Part shown: positions 24,913-33,800 of the stretch, piece after piece | How positions within the stretch are numbered: position 1 is the stretch's first letter | Layout: each line of letters opens with the position of its first letter | Virus record (IMG/VR): IMGVR_UViG_3300028027_000070 | Span: 1 to 55,468 of that record | Length of the DNA: 55,468 nt | Source of the DNA: a virus | Direction: 5' to 3' (one strand) | Notes under the pieces: model-generated | Database searches by the model: none | Told to the model about the DNA's origin: nothing | What the model saw: only the letters and a program-made list of their open reading frames with translations | Position numbers and translations under genes: made by a program

Positions 24913-26172
24913 ATGAGTATTAAGAATAAAAAGAAACAAAAAAAGGTTGCAGCTCCAATTAATGTTGCTAGACCTGTTCCTAATAACGTTCAGGTGATAG
25001 ATCTTTGCTTGGTTATGATAGTTAAGGACGAAGAGGACACAATGGAAAGATGTATTAGAGCTGTTGCTCCATATATTAAATATTGGGTAATAGTAGATAC
25101 AGGATCTACAGATAACACAATTAGTGTGATAAATAAAACAATGGAATCCCTAGGTATTCCGGGTGAATTGCACGAGAGACCTTGGGTAAATTTTGAGGTT
25201 AATAGAACTGAAAGTTTAAATCTTGCTAAAGGAAAATGTGATTATAGATGGATTATAGATGCGGATGATACTTTTGTCCCTGAGAATCCTAATATTAATC
25301 CTTTTGCTGGATTGGATAAAGGTCCAGATTGTTATCAGATATTATACAAGCTAAATAATCTTCAATATCACAGAGCACAGATTGTTAAATCTGAACAGAA
25401 TTGGGTTTATAAGGGAGTATTACACGAATTTCTACATTTGGACGAGGAGAAGGAGCAAATTTTCCAAGCTCCCGTCCCGAACTCCTTTGTTATAGCTGAT
25501 ATCTCACCACTTAAGAGAGCGGATTCATTAGAGGAAAAATACTCTAATGATGCCAAGATCCTAGAGGAAGCACTTTTGAAGGAGCCAGGTAATGAAAGAT
25601 ATATGTTCTATCTTGCTCAGAGTTATAGAGATTCAAATCAGCTTGAAAAATCGATAGAAGCCTACGGTAAAAGAATTGCAATGGGCGGATGGGAAGAAGA
25701 GGTTTATTACTCCATGTATATGATTGCTAAGATGAAGGAAAGATTAGGAGCACCTATATCGGAGGTTACCGAGCTTTATTCTAGAGCATGGGAATATAGA
25801 CCATCAAGACTTGAAGCTGTTTTTCATACAATGAGAAAATATAGGGAACAGAAAAGACATCTGATTGCTTTTGCATATGGTGACGTAGCAATAAAAACCA
25901 GAGGTACCCAGGATATACTATTCATAGAGGCTGAGATATGGCAATGGAGACTATTGGATGAATATTCACTAGCAGCACATTATATAGGAAATCCAGAAAT
26001 AGCTATGGAAAAAACCAATGCTATCTTGAACGCCCCTTTCTTCAAGACTTTACCTAGCGATGAACAGAATAGACTTCTTAAGAACATGGACTTCTATAAG
26101 AAAGGTGCACAGGAAAAAGCAAAGCAATCACAGCTAGCTAAAATGGAGGCAGATAAGAATAAAAGAAAGTAA
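24913..26172 (+). CDS. Glycosyltransferase family 2 with C-terminal TPR-like helices
   Basis: The protein has 419 residues. The GT-A domain reads L-C-L-V-M-I-V-K-D-E-E-D (about 32-43), V-D-T-G-S-T-D-N-T (about 62-70) and I-I-D-A-D-D-T (about 114-120, D-x-D nucleotide-sugar/metal site). A C-terminal region of about 200 residues has repeated helical pairs of TPR type (A-L-L-K-E-P-G-N-E-R-Y-M-F-Y-L-A-Q-S-Y, then L-E-K-S-I-E-A-Y). GT2-TPR proteins glycosylate diverse acceptors; here the acceptor may be modified DNA, a virion protein or host surface sugar and cannot be read. Lysine-rich tail. The gene precedes a GATATATA motif. Confidence 0.82.
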   Translation: MSIKNKKKQKKVAAPINVARPVPNNVQVIDLCLVMIVKDEEDTMERCIRAVAPYIKYWVIVDTGSTDNTISVINKTMESLGIPGELHERPWVNFEVNRTESLNLAKGKCDYRWIIDADDTFVPENPNINPFAGLDKGPDCYQILYKLNNLQYHRAQIVKSEQNWVYKGVLHEFLHLDEEKEQIFQAPVPNSFVIADISPLKRADSLEEKYSNDAKILEEALLKEPGNERYMFYLAQSYRDSNQLEKSIEAYGKRIAMGGWEEEVYYSMYMIAKMKERLGAPISEVTELYSRAWEYRPSRLEAVFHTMRKYREQKRHLIAFAYGDVAIKTRGTQDILFIEAEIWQWRLLDEYSLAAHYIGNPEIAMEKTNAILNAPFFKTLPSDEQNRLLKNMDFYKKGAQEKAKQSQLAKMEADKNKRK

Positions 26173-26181
26173 TCTTTACCA

Positions 26182-26189
26182 GATATATA
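26182..26189 (+). promoter_or_regulatory. GATATATA motif (putative late promoter)
   Basis: AGATATATAG, ending 17 nt before the ATG at 26207. It separates the glycosyltransferase gene from a protein with a canonical capsid-targeting-like start. Confidence 0.55.
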
Positions 26190-26206
26190 GAATAAAAATT
26201 TAACAA

Positions 26207-26740
26207 ATGAAACATCTTTTAGAATTTGAATCCTATGAGGGTTTGAACGAATCTGGAGTACCTGTCTATAATATGGATGATTTTAGAAGAAGTCCTTCTG
26301 CTGAACCTGAGGATGAGGTATCTACTACAAAAATATTCTCTTATATAAGCGACCTTTTGGATCAGCAAAAAACTGGCGAGGTTCAGGAAATAACAATGAC
26401 TGTCGATCTTCCGATGCAGGGAAAAAAAGCTCCTCAGCATGTTCTTGATACGCTTGATATCGAAAGAAAAAGAATAGAAAAGGAACAACATAGCATAAGA
26501 GGAAGCAGAGTAGAAGCTGCTGATGTAGCACCAGGTGATAATATCTACGGCGGTGAAGGTAGAAATCTTTTCATAGATAGCGAGTATATAGTTACCGGTA
26601 TTACCAATCTGGATGGTGTTGATTTTATTATAGGTCTTCCTGCTTCTAAGAAAAAAGAAGCTTTTGCAACACCAGAGTCGGTTGCTTATTTTTCTACATT
26701 TATCGAGCCCAGACAAATAGAAGAAGTATTTTATTCTTAA
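26207..26740 (+). CDS. Putative packaged protein of unknown function
   Basis: The protein has 177 residues. The N-terminus M-K-H-L-L-E-F-E-S-Y-E-G-L-N-E followed by Ser fits the capsid-targeting pattern with an L-N-E site. A flexible acidic stretch follows, then helices with S-Y-I-S-D-L-L-D-Q-Q and a beta-rich end containing I-V-T-G-I-T-N-L-D-G-V. No family recognised. A single-gene transcription unit: promoter motif 17 nt upstream, terminator 18 bp downstream. An antisense frame of equal length (26219-26752 minus) is considered a shadow. Confidence 0.65.
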   Translation: MKHLLEFESYEGLNESGVPVYNMDDFRRSPSAEPEDEVSTTKIFSYISDLLDQQKTGEVQEITMTVDLPMQGKKAPQHVLDTLDIERKRIEKEQHSIRGSRVEAADVAPGDNIYGGEGRNLFIDSEYIVTGITNLDGVDFIIGLPASKKKEAFATPESVAYFSTFIEPRQIEEVFYS

Positions 26741-26757
26741 TACAAAACACATAAATT

Positions 26758-26789
26758 AAAACCCTCAATTAAACATTGAGGGTTTTTTA
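26758..26789 (+). terminator. Intrinsic terminator
   Basis: AAAACCCTCAAT pairs with ATTGAGGGTTTT around a 5-nt loop and continues into a T-run. It isolates the 26207 gene from the topoisomerase gene. Confidence 0.92.
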
Positions 26790-26839
26790 TTGAAATTAAT
26801 TTTCGAAAGAGCATATAATAATAAACATAAAAATTAAAT

Positions 26840-28624
26840 ATGGATAATAAGAAGGTCAATAAAACCATAGAGGTACTTACCGATTTCGAGCACATCATAA
26901 AAAGACCAACGATGTATGTTGGATCAGTAAAGAAGAGCGAGGAGACGTTGCCAATAATCGGCGATGGCTTCATTAAGGCGGTGAATAAGGAACATTCTAT
27001 AGGTATGTATAAATTGTTCGATGAGGTGTTTGCAAATTCAGTAGACGAAGCGAAAAGGATGTCTACGTCGATGAAGACCATAATAGTTGAGGTTGATAGT
27101 AAGGAAAATCTTGTTTCTATAACAGATACAGGTGACGGATTCACTAACGGATCAACCATAAACAAGAAGAGTAAGCTTACTAATATCGAGACCGCGGTAT
27201 CCATGCTTAGGGCCGGATCTAATTTCGACAATGATGATATAGCTGAATCTATAGTTGGTACAAACGGTATGGGTGTTTCTTTAGTTAATGCACTTTCAAA
27301 CAAGTTTGAGATCGAAACTACAAATCCATCTGAGACTTATTTACAAACATGGATTTCCTTTAAGTCCAATAAACCAACAATAACTACAAAGAAGAAGGGA
27401 ACAAAAACTGGGACTAGGGTTTCATTCATACCAAATTCATCCGTCTTTGACAATTCTAAATGGGATTATTCAACAATAATATCATATCTTTGTTTAAAAA
27501 AGAGAGTTCTTGAAACCGAGGAAAAAACTGCATCCCTTAAGATAGAATTTATATGGAACGGTAAGAGTGAAACCATACAATCTGGGCTTAATCCTGATTG
27601 GTCAGCAAAAGCAAACATTGGTGAAATACTAATATGGGAGAAAAGACCGGAATCTGGGACTTTCTCTTTTGTTAATAGTGCCCTTTGTACAGGGATACAT
27701 CAGAAAATTATACAGGATAAAATAAACATAGAGCTTGATGATACATTGGGACATCACTTTTATGATACTCTTATTATTCTAAATATGTCACCTAGTATAG
27801 TTAGATTTGGTGATCAGAATAAAACTAAATTTGTTTCCAAGAGGGAGGAAGTCGAGCCTACTATAATGAGACATTTTGATTCCGTCCTCAATAAATTCTT
27901 TAAGAGTGATGTTTATAAAAAAATTAAGAAGTCAGTAGATGACAGAAGAAAAGAGTCGGAATTAAAGAAAATAAGGAAGGAGAAGAAAGGAATTAGAATA
28001 AAGAATTCTAATAAATATTTTCCACCAACAGCCATGAGAGCAGAGAATCTATTTATAGTTGAGGGATTAAGCGCGATGGGATCTATATTACAGAAGAGAG
28101 ATCCTAAAAAAGATGGTGTTTATGCACTGAAGGGAAAAATTAAGAATGCAAGGAGCCTTTCTGATCTCTCTGATAATAGAGAGATATTAGAACTTATGCA
28201 AATATTAAATCTTGATCCGGAGGGACAGAATTTAACATGCCCTTTTGAGAAAGTTGTTATTGCTACTGATCAGGATCCCGACGGAGCACATATCACATCA
28301 TTGTTAATAAATCTTTTTTATACGTGGTTCCCTTGGATGATAAAGCAGAATAGAATACATTTTCTTGATACACCTCTAGTTACAGTGGGTGATAGAGTTA
28401 AAAAATATTACTATTCCATGGATGAATTTAAGAAAGCTAAAGGTGACAAAAATAATGTTAGATATCTTAAGGGTCTCGGTTCATTATCATTGGAAGACTG
28501 GGATCACGTTATGTCTAATAGGAGAGTAACAGTACTTCGTGAAGATCCTGGAACTAAAAAGCATTTAGAGATGGCATTTGGTAAATTGGCAAGTGAGAGA
28601 AAAAAATGGCTAAGCTCGATGTAA
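26840..28624 (+). CDS. 39: Type II DNA topoisomerase large subunit (gp39+gp60 fused)
   Basis: A protein of 594 residues, combining what T4 splits into gp39 (ATPase) and gp60. The GHKL ATPase shows K-R-P-T-M-Y-V-G-S (about 16-24), E-V-F-A-N-S-V-D-E-A (Glu/Asn, about 63-72), D-T-G-D-G-F (about 96-101) and G-T-N-G-M-G-V-S-L-V (about 139-148). The TOPRIM domain shows F-I-V-E-G-L-S-A-M-G (Glu at about 409) and D-Q-D-P-D-G-A-H (about 476-483). Together with gp52 at 31596 it forms the phage topoisomerase that relieves supercoils at replication forks. No intervening sequence or bypass signal is needed here since the two domains are one frame. Confidence 0.9.
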   Translation: MDNKKVNKTIEVLTDFEHIIKRPTMYVGSVKKSEETLPIIGDGFIKAVNKEHSIGMYKLFDEVFANSVDEAKRMSTSMKTIIVEVDSKENLVSITDTGDGFTNGSTINKKSKLTNIETAVSMLRAGSNFDNDDIAESIVGTNGMGVSLVNALSNKFEIETTNPSETYLQTWISFKSNKPTITTKKKGTKTGTRVSFIPNSSVFDNSKWDYSTIISYLCLKKRVLETEEKTASLKIEFIWNGKSETIQSGLNPDWSAKANIGEILIWEKRPESGTFSFVNSALCTGIHQKIIQDKINIELDDTLGHHFYDTLIILNMSPSIVRFGDQNKTKFVSKREEVEPTIMRHFDSVLNKFFKSDVYKKIKKSVDDRRKESELKKIRKEKKGIRIKNSNKYFPPTAMRAENLFIVEGLSAMGSILQKRDPKKDGVYALKGKIKNARSLSDLSDNREILELMQILNLDPEGQNLTCPFEKVVIATDQDPDGAHITSLLINLFYTWFPWMIKQNRIHFLDTPLVTVGDRVKKYYYSMDEFKKAKGDKNNVRYLKGLGSLSLEDWDHVMSNRRVTVLREDPGTKKHLEMAFGKLASERKKWLSSM

Positions 28625-28628
28625 TTAT

Positions 28629-28659
28629 TTTTTAATCCCGAATAAATATTTTATATTTG
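28629..28659 (+). promoter_or_regulatory. Bacteroidota-type promoter (TATATTTG)
   Basis: TTTTTAATC followed after 14 nt by TATATTTG(C), 13 nt before the ATG of the UV endonuclease. The -7 element matches the host TAnnTTTG consensus; the upstream T-run plus AATC is shared with promoters at 37731, 41274 and 50071. Confidence 0.7.
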
Positions 28660-28672
28660 CATAAAAAATAAC

Positions 28673-29602
28673 ATGGATAGAAAATTAGGTTACTGCTGCA
28701 TCAACATGACTCTTTCGGAGAGTAAGAATAAGGTCACCACAAATAGGGGAATGGTTAAGAAAACATTTCTTGAGCGAGGGCTTGATTATGTTTCCGAACT
28801 TTCTTTACAAAATGTTAAGGATCTTAAAACAATACTAGAATGGAACGAGTCTAATTCGATAAAGATGTATCGGATGTCCAGTGATATTTTTCCTTGGTGC
28901 TCCGAGTATGAAATATCTGATCTTAATGATTATGTAGAGATATGCGAGATACTTAAGGAGTGTGGAGATTTTGCTAAATCTGTTGATCAGAGAATAACAT
29001 TTCACCCTTCCCCATATGGAGTTCTTGCATCGGAGAGACCCGATGTTGTCGTTAAGGCAATAAAGGAATTATCACAGCACGGAGAGATAATGGATATGAT
29101 GGGATTGGACAGATCTGTTTATTATCCAATAAATATACACATCAACACGACAAAACCTGATAAAGAAACCGCAGCAAATAGATTCTGTGAAAATTTCTCT
29201 TTGTTGCCCGAATCTGTTAAGAGTAGATTAGTTGTAGAGGTTGATGATAAAAAATCACAATATACCTCACTTGATCTATATTCCATGGTTTATCAAAAAA
29301 TCGGTATACCTGTCACTTTCGATTATCTTCACAATGAATGCAATCCACCAGATCTTGACGAAAGAAAATCCCTAGTCGTTTGTTTATCTACATGGCCCAA
29401 CGGTATACCTGCAATAACCCATTATTCAGATTCCAAGAAAATGTTCGAGGATTCATCTGCAAAAGAGGTTGCTCATTCTGATTGGATTTGGCGAGGACCC
29501 GAAACTTATGACCTTTTGTTCGATATAGAATTTGAGGTAAAAATGAAAGAAAAAGCACTATTGAAATACATAGATGAAAAAAATAATAAATTATATGAAT
29601 AA
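28673..29602 (+). CDS. uvdE: UV damage endonuclease (UvdE family)
   Basis: The protein has 309 residues, with the UvdE TIM-barrel motifs in order: L-G-Y-C-C-I-N near the start, Y-R-M-S-S-D-I-F-P-W (about 63-72), R-I-T-F-H-P-S-P-Y (metal His, about 104-112), I-N-I-H-I-N-T, V-V-E-V-D-D-K (metal Glu, about 184-190), F-D-Y-L-H-N-E-C (about 220-227), H-Y-S-D-S-K, and H-S-D-W-I. The C-terminal D-I-E-F-E-V-K-M-K-E-K-A is also typical. UvdE nicks DNA 5' to UV photoproducts, the role T4 fills with DenV (pyrimidine-dimer glycosylase). It is the first gene behind a host-type promoter. Confidence 0.92.
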   Translation: MDRKLGYCCINMTLSESKNKVTTNRGMVKKTFLERGLDYVSELSLQNVKDLKTILEWNESNSIKMYRMSSDIFPWCSEYEISDLNDYVEICEILKECGDFAKSVDQRITFHPSPYGVLASERPDVVVKAIKELSQHGEIMDMMGLDRSVYYPINIHINTTKPDKETAANRFCENFSLLPESVKSRLVVEVDDKKSQYTSLDLYSMVYQKIGIPVTFDYLHNECNPPDLDERKSLVVCLSTWPNGIPAITHYSDSKKMFEDSSAKEVAHSDWIWRGPETYDLLFDIEFEVKMKEKALLKYIDEKNNKLYE

Positions 29603-29828
29603 AGATATAATAGAAGAATTTGAGAATTCGCTATCAGATAACATAAAAAACCCGGATATAAAATATAGCCTGGATAAGCTTATAGATGGGGAAGTTAAAT
29701 ATGGGTATTTGGTTGAAAATTTCGGGAAGGATAAAGTTGATGCATTAGTATCAGATTTCTTATTTTTAGCAGATTTTGATTTCTTCACCACAATAAAAGA
29801 AAAATTACAGGAAGAAAAAAATGATTAG
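29595..29828 (+). CDS. Small protein of unknown function
   Basis: A 77-residue protein from ATG 29595, overlapping the uvdE stop by 8 nt; an earlier ATG at 29574 is deeper in uvdE. Acidic, helical, with K-V-D-A-L-V-S-D-F-L-F-L-A-D-F-D-F-F near the end. The next gene overlaps it by 8 nt. No family recognised. Confidence 0.6.
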   Translation: MNKDIIEEFENSLSDNIKNPDIKYSLDKLIDGEVKYGYLVENFGKDKVDALVSDFLFLADFDFFTTIKEKLQEEKND

Positions 29829-30174
29829 TCTCAATGGATCTGGAATGAGCGGATTTCCAACACACCCACAGCATAGCATATTAAAAAAACATATTGAAAG
29901 ATGCATACAGGACATATTTCTTAATTCATTAAGGGAAAGAGCTGATGATCTCGTATATGTTTTTGATAATGATGAACAGATAGATTTGTTTATAAATAGA
30001 ATGCTAAAATATTGGGAAGGTGTAGAAAAATATGAAACCTGCATGGAAATAAAAAATCTTTCCTCCCCACTTAGAGACAAATGGAGAACTCGAGGAGTTA
30101 TTGATCCAGGAGAGGCCTCAATAAAGATAAAGGATATTTTTAAATCAACTTTGAATAATGGGGGATCACTATAA
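29821..30174 (+). CDS. Member of a phage-specific helical paralogue family
   Basis: A protein of 117 residues. Its central segment [20 protein letters not shown] shares an aromatic/Glu/Cys pattern with proteins at 44647, 44940 and 45127 (R-x-E-x-Y-E-K-C-x-x-I/L-x-N-L). The N-terminal half is helical ([10 protein letters not shown]). Function unknown. The dnaJ gene starts 17 nt inside its end, so they are translationally coupled. Confidence 0.55.
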   Translation: MISLNGSGMSGFPTHPQHSILKKHIERCIQDIFLNSLRERADDLVYVFDNDEQIDLFINRMLKYWEGVEKYETCMEIKNLSSPLRDKWRTRGVIDPGEASIKIKDIFKSTLNNGGSL

Positions 30175-31198
30175 AACTCTAGGTGTATCAAAAAATGCAA
30201 CACCGGAAGAGATAAAGAAAGCATATAGAAAATTAGCTGTCCAATATCATCCGGATAAGACAGGGAATGATCCGATTCTGGAGGGGAAATTCAAGGAGAT
30301 AAACGAGGCATACGAGACACTTTCGGATCAGAAGAAGAGAGAAAAATACGATAACCCAAATCCATTTGGTGGAAGCTTTAACTGGGGAGGAACAAACCAG
30401 AGCAATCCGTTTCAGAACTCAGATTTCGGTAATTTTTGGGGTCAGGGTAGAGCTAATAATAATATGAACAGTCAAACCCTCAGAAAGGGTAATAATATAA
30501 ATGTTTATGTTACTATTACTCTGGAGGAGATGATGACTGGAGTAACAAAAAAAGTTAAAGTAAATAGAGCAGCACAATGTATCGATTGTAATGGGTCAGG
30601 TGCGGAATTTGGACACTCTAAGGATTGCGACGAATGTCATGGTCTTGGTAAAAAAACCAGGACAGTAAGGCATGCTTTTGGTGACATGTCTGTTGTGGAG
30701 GATTGCTTTAAATGTACAGGTAGTGGAAAAATTGCTGAGGCCAAATGTCCGGTTTGTTATGGAAATGGAACCATCAGAAGAGATGAAGAAATAGATATAA
30801 ATATACCGAAGGGATCTATATCCGGTGTTTCATATATGGTTATGAGCAAAGGGGACTGGGTTAAATCCCCATGCAACCCTGGAGATCTTATAGTCAATAT
30901 TAATGAATATGTTCATTCCACGTATACTAGAGATGGTAATAATCTAGCTCATGAGGCAAATATATCATTCAAAGATGCTTGTTTAGGAACAGAAATAGAA
31001 CTAACAAATTTGAAGGGATCGGCATACAGAATAAAGATACCTGCAGGAACTTCAGCTGGTAAGATATTCAGATTACCAGGTAAGGGAATACCAGAATTTA
31101 ATGGATTTGGAAACGGAGACATATTAGTTAAAGCTAATATAAAAATACCAACTGAATTAACAGAAGAGCAAATAAATGCTCTCGAATACTTTTCATAA
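30158..31198 (+). CDS. dnaJ: DnaJ-type co-chaperone
   Basis: A protein of 346 residues, full type I DnaJ organisation. The J domain is at about 2-66 with the H-P-D loop (about 31-33). A Gly/Phe-rich linker follows ([10 protein letters not shown]). The zinc-binding region (about 140-215) has four C-x-x-C-type repeats: [32 protein letters not shown]. The substrate-binding C-domain follows. It should stimulate host DnaK ATPase and pass it substrates, perhaps capsid or replication proteins. A complete phage DnaJ is uncommon; it may be host-derived. Start overlaps the preceding gene. Confidence 0.93.
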   Translation: MGDHYKTLGVSKNATPEEIKKAYRKLAVQYHPDKTGNDPILEGKFKEINEAYETLSDQKKREKYDNPNPFGGSFNWGGTNQSNPFQNSDFGNFWGQGRANNNMNSQTLRKGNNINVYVTITLEEMMTGVTKKVKVNRAAQCIDCNGSGAEFGHSKDCDECHGLGKKTRTVRHAFGDMSVVEDCFKCTGSGKIAEAKCPVCYGNGTIRRDEEIDINIPKGSISGVSYMVMSKGDWVKSPCNPGDLIVNINEYVHSTYTRDGNNLAHEANISFKDACLGTEIELTNLKGSAYRIKIPAGTSAGKIFRLPGKGIPEFNGFGNGDILVKANIKIPTELTEEQINALEYFS

Positions 31199-31539
31199 TG
31201 AATATACTTTTAATAATATTTGTCGGATGGTGTATAACATCAACTATCGTAAATTCCGACATTTTAGATCCTATCAGAAACTATCTATTAGTAAAAACAC
31301 CGAAGCTATCTAAGTTAATGACATGCGTTAGGTGTCTTGGCTTCTGGGTTGGTCTTTTAATTTTTGGTGTCATAAACTATAATGGTAATCTTAATCAATT
31401 TTTTGGACTCCCTTTATGGGTTAATTATTTTATATTTCCGTTTGTTCAAAGTTCAGGTGGTGTTATAATCGAATCATTTGTAGTGTTTCTTCATAGTAGA
31501 AATACTGTTATTTTAAACAATAATAAAGATTCACAATAA
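31198..31539 (+). CDS. Membrane protein, DUF1360-like
   Basis: The protein has 113 residues with an N-terminal hydrophobic helix (about 3-17), then M-T-C-V-R-C-L-G-F-W-V-G-L-L-I-F (about 41-56, a Cys-pair followed by a membrane helix) and another hydrophobic stretch (about 73-98). The C-x-x-C-x-G-F-W-x-G element is typical of DUF1360 membrane proteins. It overlaps the dnaJ stop by 1 nt. Function unknown. Confidence 0.65.
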   Translation: MNILLIIFVGWCITSTIVNSDILDPIRNYLLVKTPKLSKLMTCVRCLGFWVGLLIFGVINYNGNLNQFFGLPLWVNYFIFPFVQSSGGVIIESFVVFLHSRNTVILNNNKDSQ

Positions 31540-31595
31540 TATCAAAAACTTAAGAAACAATATCAAAAATGAACATAAAATAATAAAATACTTAC

Positions 31596-32999
31596 ATGAA
31601 CAAGCATTTAACCATCACGGATCAGATAAACACGCAGTATAGGTCCTATGCTCTTTATGTTTTACAGAGCAGAGGTATACCCAACTTTTATGATTCGCTA
31701 ACACCAGTACAGAGACTGATATTAGAGAATTCTCCAAGCAGATTCAGTAAGACCGTTGGTCTTGTTGGTGAGGTGATAAAAACTGGCTTATATCATCATG
31801 GCGATTCATCCCTTGCAGGAGCTATTTCTAAATTGGCAAGACCGTTCGGATGTTCATATGGAATACTCGAGGGTGATGGATTTTTTGGATCACCTGTTAA
31901 CCCGTCACCATCAGCACCTAGATATACCGCAGTTAAGATAAACCAAAAAATCCGTGACATCATAACCAAAAATTCTGATCTTAACGAGAAGAATGAAGAG
32001 GGTGGACATAATTGGATCCACGTTGAAGTCCCTGTTGGTTTACTTACACATATAGTTGGTATAGCTGTTGGATACAGAAGTAATATACTTCCTAGAAAGT
32101 TCGAGGACGTTGTTGAATATCTACAGGGCTCTACGAAGCTTTTAAAGCCATATTTTAAGGACTTTAGTGGAAAGATAAGCAAATATATGAATGAGGATAA
32201 TTCATGGCTTTTAGAGAGCGGTTTAGAGGTAGATTCAAACAGAAAAATAATAAGAATATTCGACCTCCCTCCAGTGATGAGATATGATAGCTTTATTAAT
32301 AAGCTGGAGTCTAAATTGGAGAAATCTGGGTATGATTATAGGATAGAGAATAAATCACAAAGTAAATGTGAATTAGCTGTTCAGATAAAAGGTAACGTAA
32401 CACCGGAAGCATTTATTTATATTGCTGATCATATTTCTAAACTTACTAAGATCATCGTTAAAGAAGATGTTATATTCGTGAGGGATGGCAACGTTATGGA
32501 ATTTGGATCTGTTAGAGAATATCTAGATCATTTCAAGCAACATTTAGAATTAGTAAAGCTTAAAAGACTAGTTAGAGACAATGATGATAATTTAAAAGAA
32601 CTAGCATTTCTGGAAGCTAAATTATTATTTCTTAATTTTATGATAGAGAAAAAGAGAAAGAATGATGAGATTATCAAATTTCTTTCAGACTTTCCAAGCT
32701 GGATATCCTCGAGATTACAAAGAATAGAGATAGTTAAGCTCTCCCCTGAATATATCAAGGAAACCAAAGATGGTATTGACTCTATAAAAAAAGAGATAGA
32801 AAAAGTTAAGAAGGCCATATCTATACAGGAGAAGATCTATAATAAAGCATCGATTGAGGTTGAGAAATTAGGAGACAGCGCATCGAAGAAAATACAAAAT
32901 AGTTTATTTGAAACACAGCATGATGACGGAATAGAGATATTTCAGGTTGGTGACGAGGAATTTGAGGAAACAAAAGAGGAAGAAAATGAAGAATTTTAA
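31596..32999 (+). CDS. 52: Type II DNA topoisomerase medium subunit (gp52-like)
   Basis: A protein of 467 residues (T4 gp52 442). It begins with the GyrA/ParC-type breakage-reunion domain: Y-R-S-Y-A-L-Y-V-L-Q-S-R-G-I-P-N (about 16-31), T-P-V-Q-R-L-I-L, Y-H-H-G-D-S-S-L-A-G-A-I (about 66-77), and the catalytic Tyr in A-P-R-Y-T-A (about 107-112). A long coiled coil (about 300-430) follows and the end is acidic. Works with the ATPase/TOPRIM subunit at 26840. The intervening uvdE-dnaJ cluster separates the two subunit genes by about 3 kb. Confidence 0.9.
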   Translation: MNKHLTITDQINTQYRSYALYVLQSRGIPNFYDSLTPVQRLILENSPSRFSKTVGLVGEVIKTGLYHHGDSSLAGAISKLARPFGCSYGILEGDGFFGSPVNPSPSAPRYTAVKINQKIRDIITKNSDLNEKNEEGGHNWIHVEVPVGLLTHIVGIAVGYRSNILPRKFEDVVEYLQGSTKLLKPYFKDFSGKISKYMNEDNSWLLESGLEVDSNRKIIRIFDLPPVMRYDSFINKLESKLEKSGYDYRIENKSQSKCELAVQIKGNVTPEAFIYIADHISKLTKIIVKEDVIFVRDGNVMEFGSVREYLDHFKQHLELVKLKRLVRDNDDNLKELAFLEAKLLFLNFMIEKKRKNDEIIKFLSDFPSWISSRLQRIEIVKLSPEYIKETKDGIDSIKKEIEKVKKAISIQEKIYNKASIEVEKLGDSASKKIQNSLFETQHDDGIEIFQVGDEEFEETKEEENEEF

Positions 33000-33017
33000 T
33001 AATTAAATATTTTAATA

Positions 33018-33785
33018 ATGAGGTTAAGAATAACAAGCATACCTAATTTAATTGTCTTTTTGAAAAGACTAAAAGCAGTCGAGAAGAGTGTAATACTAGA
33101 AATAACTAGCGATCGTATTTTCTGTAAGGTTCATACGCCAGATAAGGCTACTATGAAATATTCAAGTGTTGAATTGGATAAAGTTTTTGAAACTGATTTC
33201 GATTGGAATTCAATAAAGCATGATCGTGTTAAGATTGGATTGAATGACGTTACTAGATTAATGGAGGCTTTCAAACACTTTAGACCTGAGGAGGAAGTTA
33301 ATTTGGAGCTTGATGTTGCAAATGTTGATGATTCCAGCGTTTCTACTGAATTAAGATTGGTTTCTCCTTCATTGACAATTAGATTAAGATGCTCAGATCT
33401 TACTATGCTTTCTTATGTTGAGGATAAAATATTATCGATGGTTCATTCCAAAGAAGATTGCTTGGTTAATTTTAAAATGTATCAGTCTGATTTCACTACA
33501 ATAGCTTCTCTTTGTGGGATGGAAAGCGATAATCAGGAAATACTTTGTTTTGAAATTGAGGAGAAAACTGCTCATGCGGTAGGTAATTCTTTTAATTATA
33601 AACTGAATATAGGATCAAGTGAAATTATACTTGATGATAGCGAGAAAGAAATTGCTAATATCTATAAGAGTCAGTTAGGTTATATGGAATCTGAGTCTTG
33701 CGACGTTTATGTACATGATAATAGACTAGTTCTATTTTCTGAGCAGTCAGCAACATCAATAGCAATAGGGCTAGTTGAAAAATAG
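33018..33785 (+). CDS. 45: Sliding clamp (gp45-like)
   Basis: The protein has 255 residues, with the two-domain PCNA/gp45 pattern: an N-terminal strand-helix-strand with L-E-I-T-S-D-R-I-F-C-K-V, a stretch V-K-I-G-L-N-D-V-T-R-L-M-E-A-F, and a second half with V-N-F-K-M-Y-Q-S-D-F-T-T-I-A-S-L and a final D-N-R-L-V-L-F-S-E-Q-S-A-T-S-I-A-I-G-L-V. The ending is like gp45 and PCNA strands. Position 15 bp before the polymerase C-terminal half supports it. In T4 the clamp also activates late transcription; that may apply to the GATATATA promoters. No clamp loader is in the window. Confidence 0.75.
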   Translation: MRLRITSIPNLIVFLKRLKAVEKSVILEITSDRIFCKVHTPDKATMKYSSVELDKVFETDFDWNSIKHDRVKIGLNDVTRLMEAFKHFRPEEEVNLELDVANVDDSSVSTELRLVSPSLTIRLRCSDLTMLSYVEDKILSMVHSKEDCLVNFKMYQSDFTTIASLCGMESDNQEILCFEIEEKTAHAVGNSFNYKLNIGSSEIILDDSEKEIANIYKSQLGYMESESCDVYVHDNRLVLFSEQSATSIAIGLVEK

Positions 33786-33800
33786 TAATTAAATATAAGT

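Noticed and set aside
26219-26752. A 177-codon minus-strand frame antisense to the gene at 26207
   Set aside because: The plus-strand protein has a promoter motif, terminator and capsid-targeting-like start. The minus frame translates to a Phe/Ser/Tyr-rich sequence with no motif.
26737-27303. A 188-codon minus-strand frame over the topoisomerase start
   Set aside because: It is opposite a clear GHKL ATPase domain; hydrophobic Ser/Leu composition is a typical antisense artefact.
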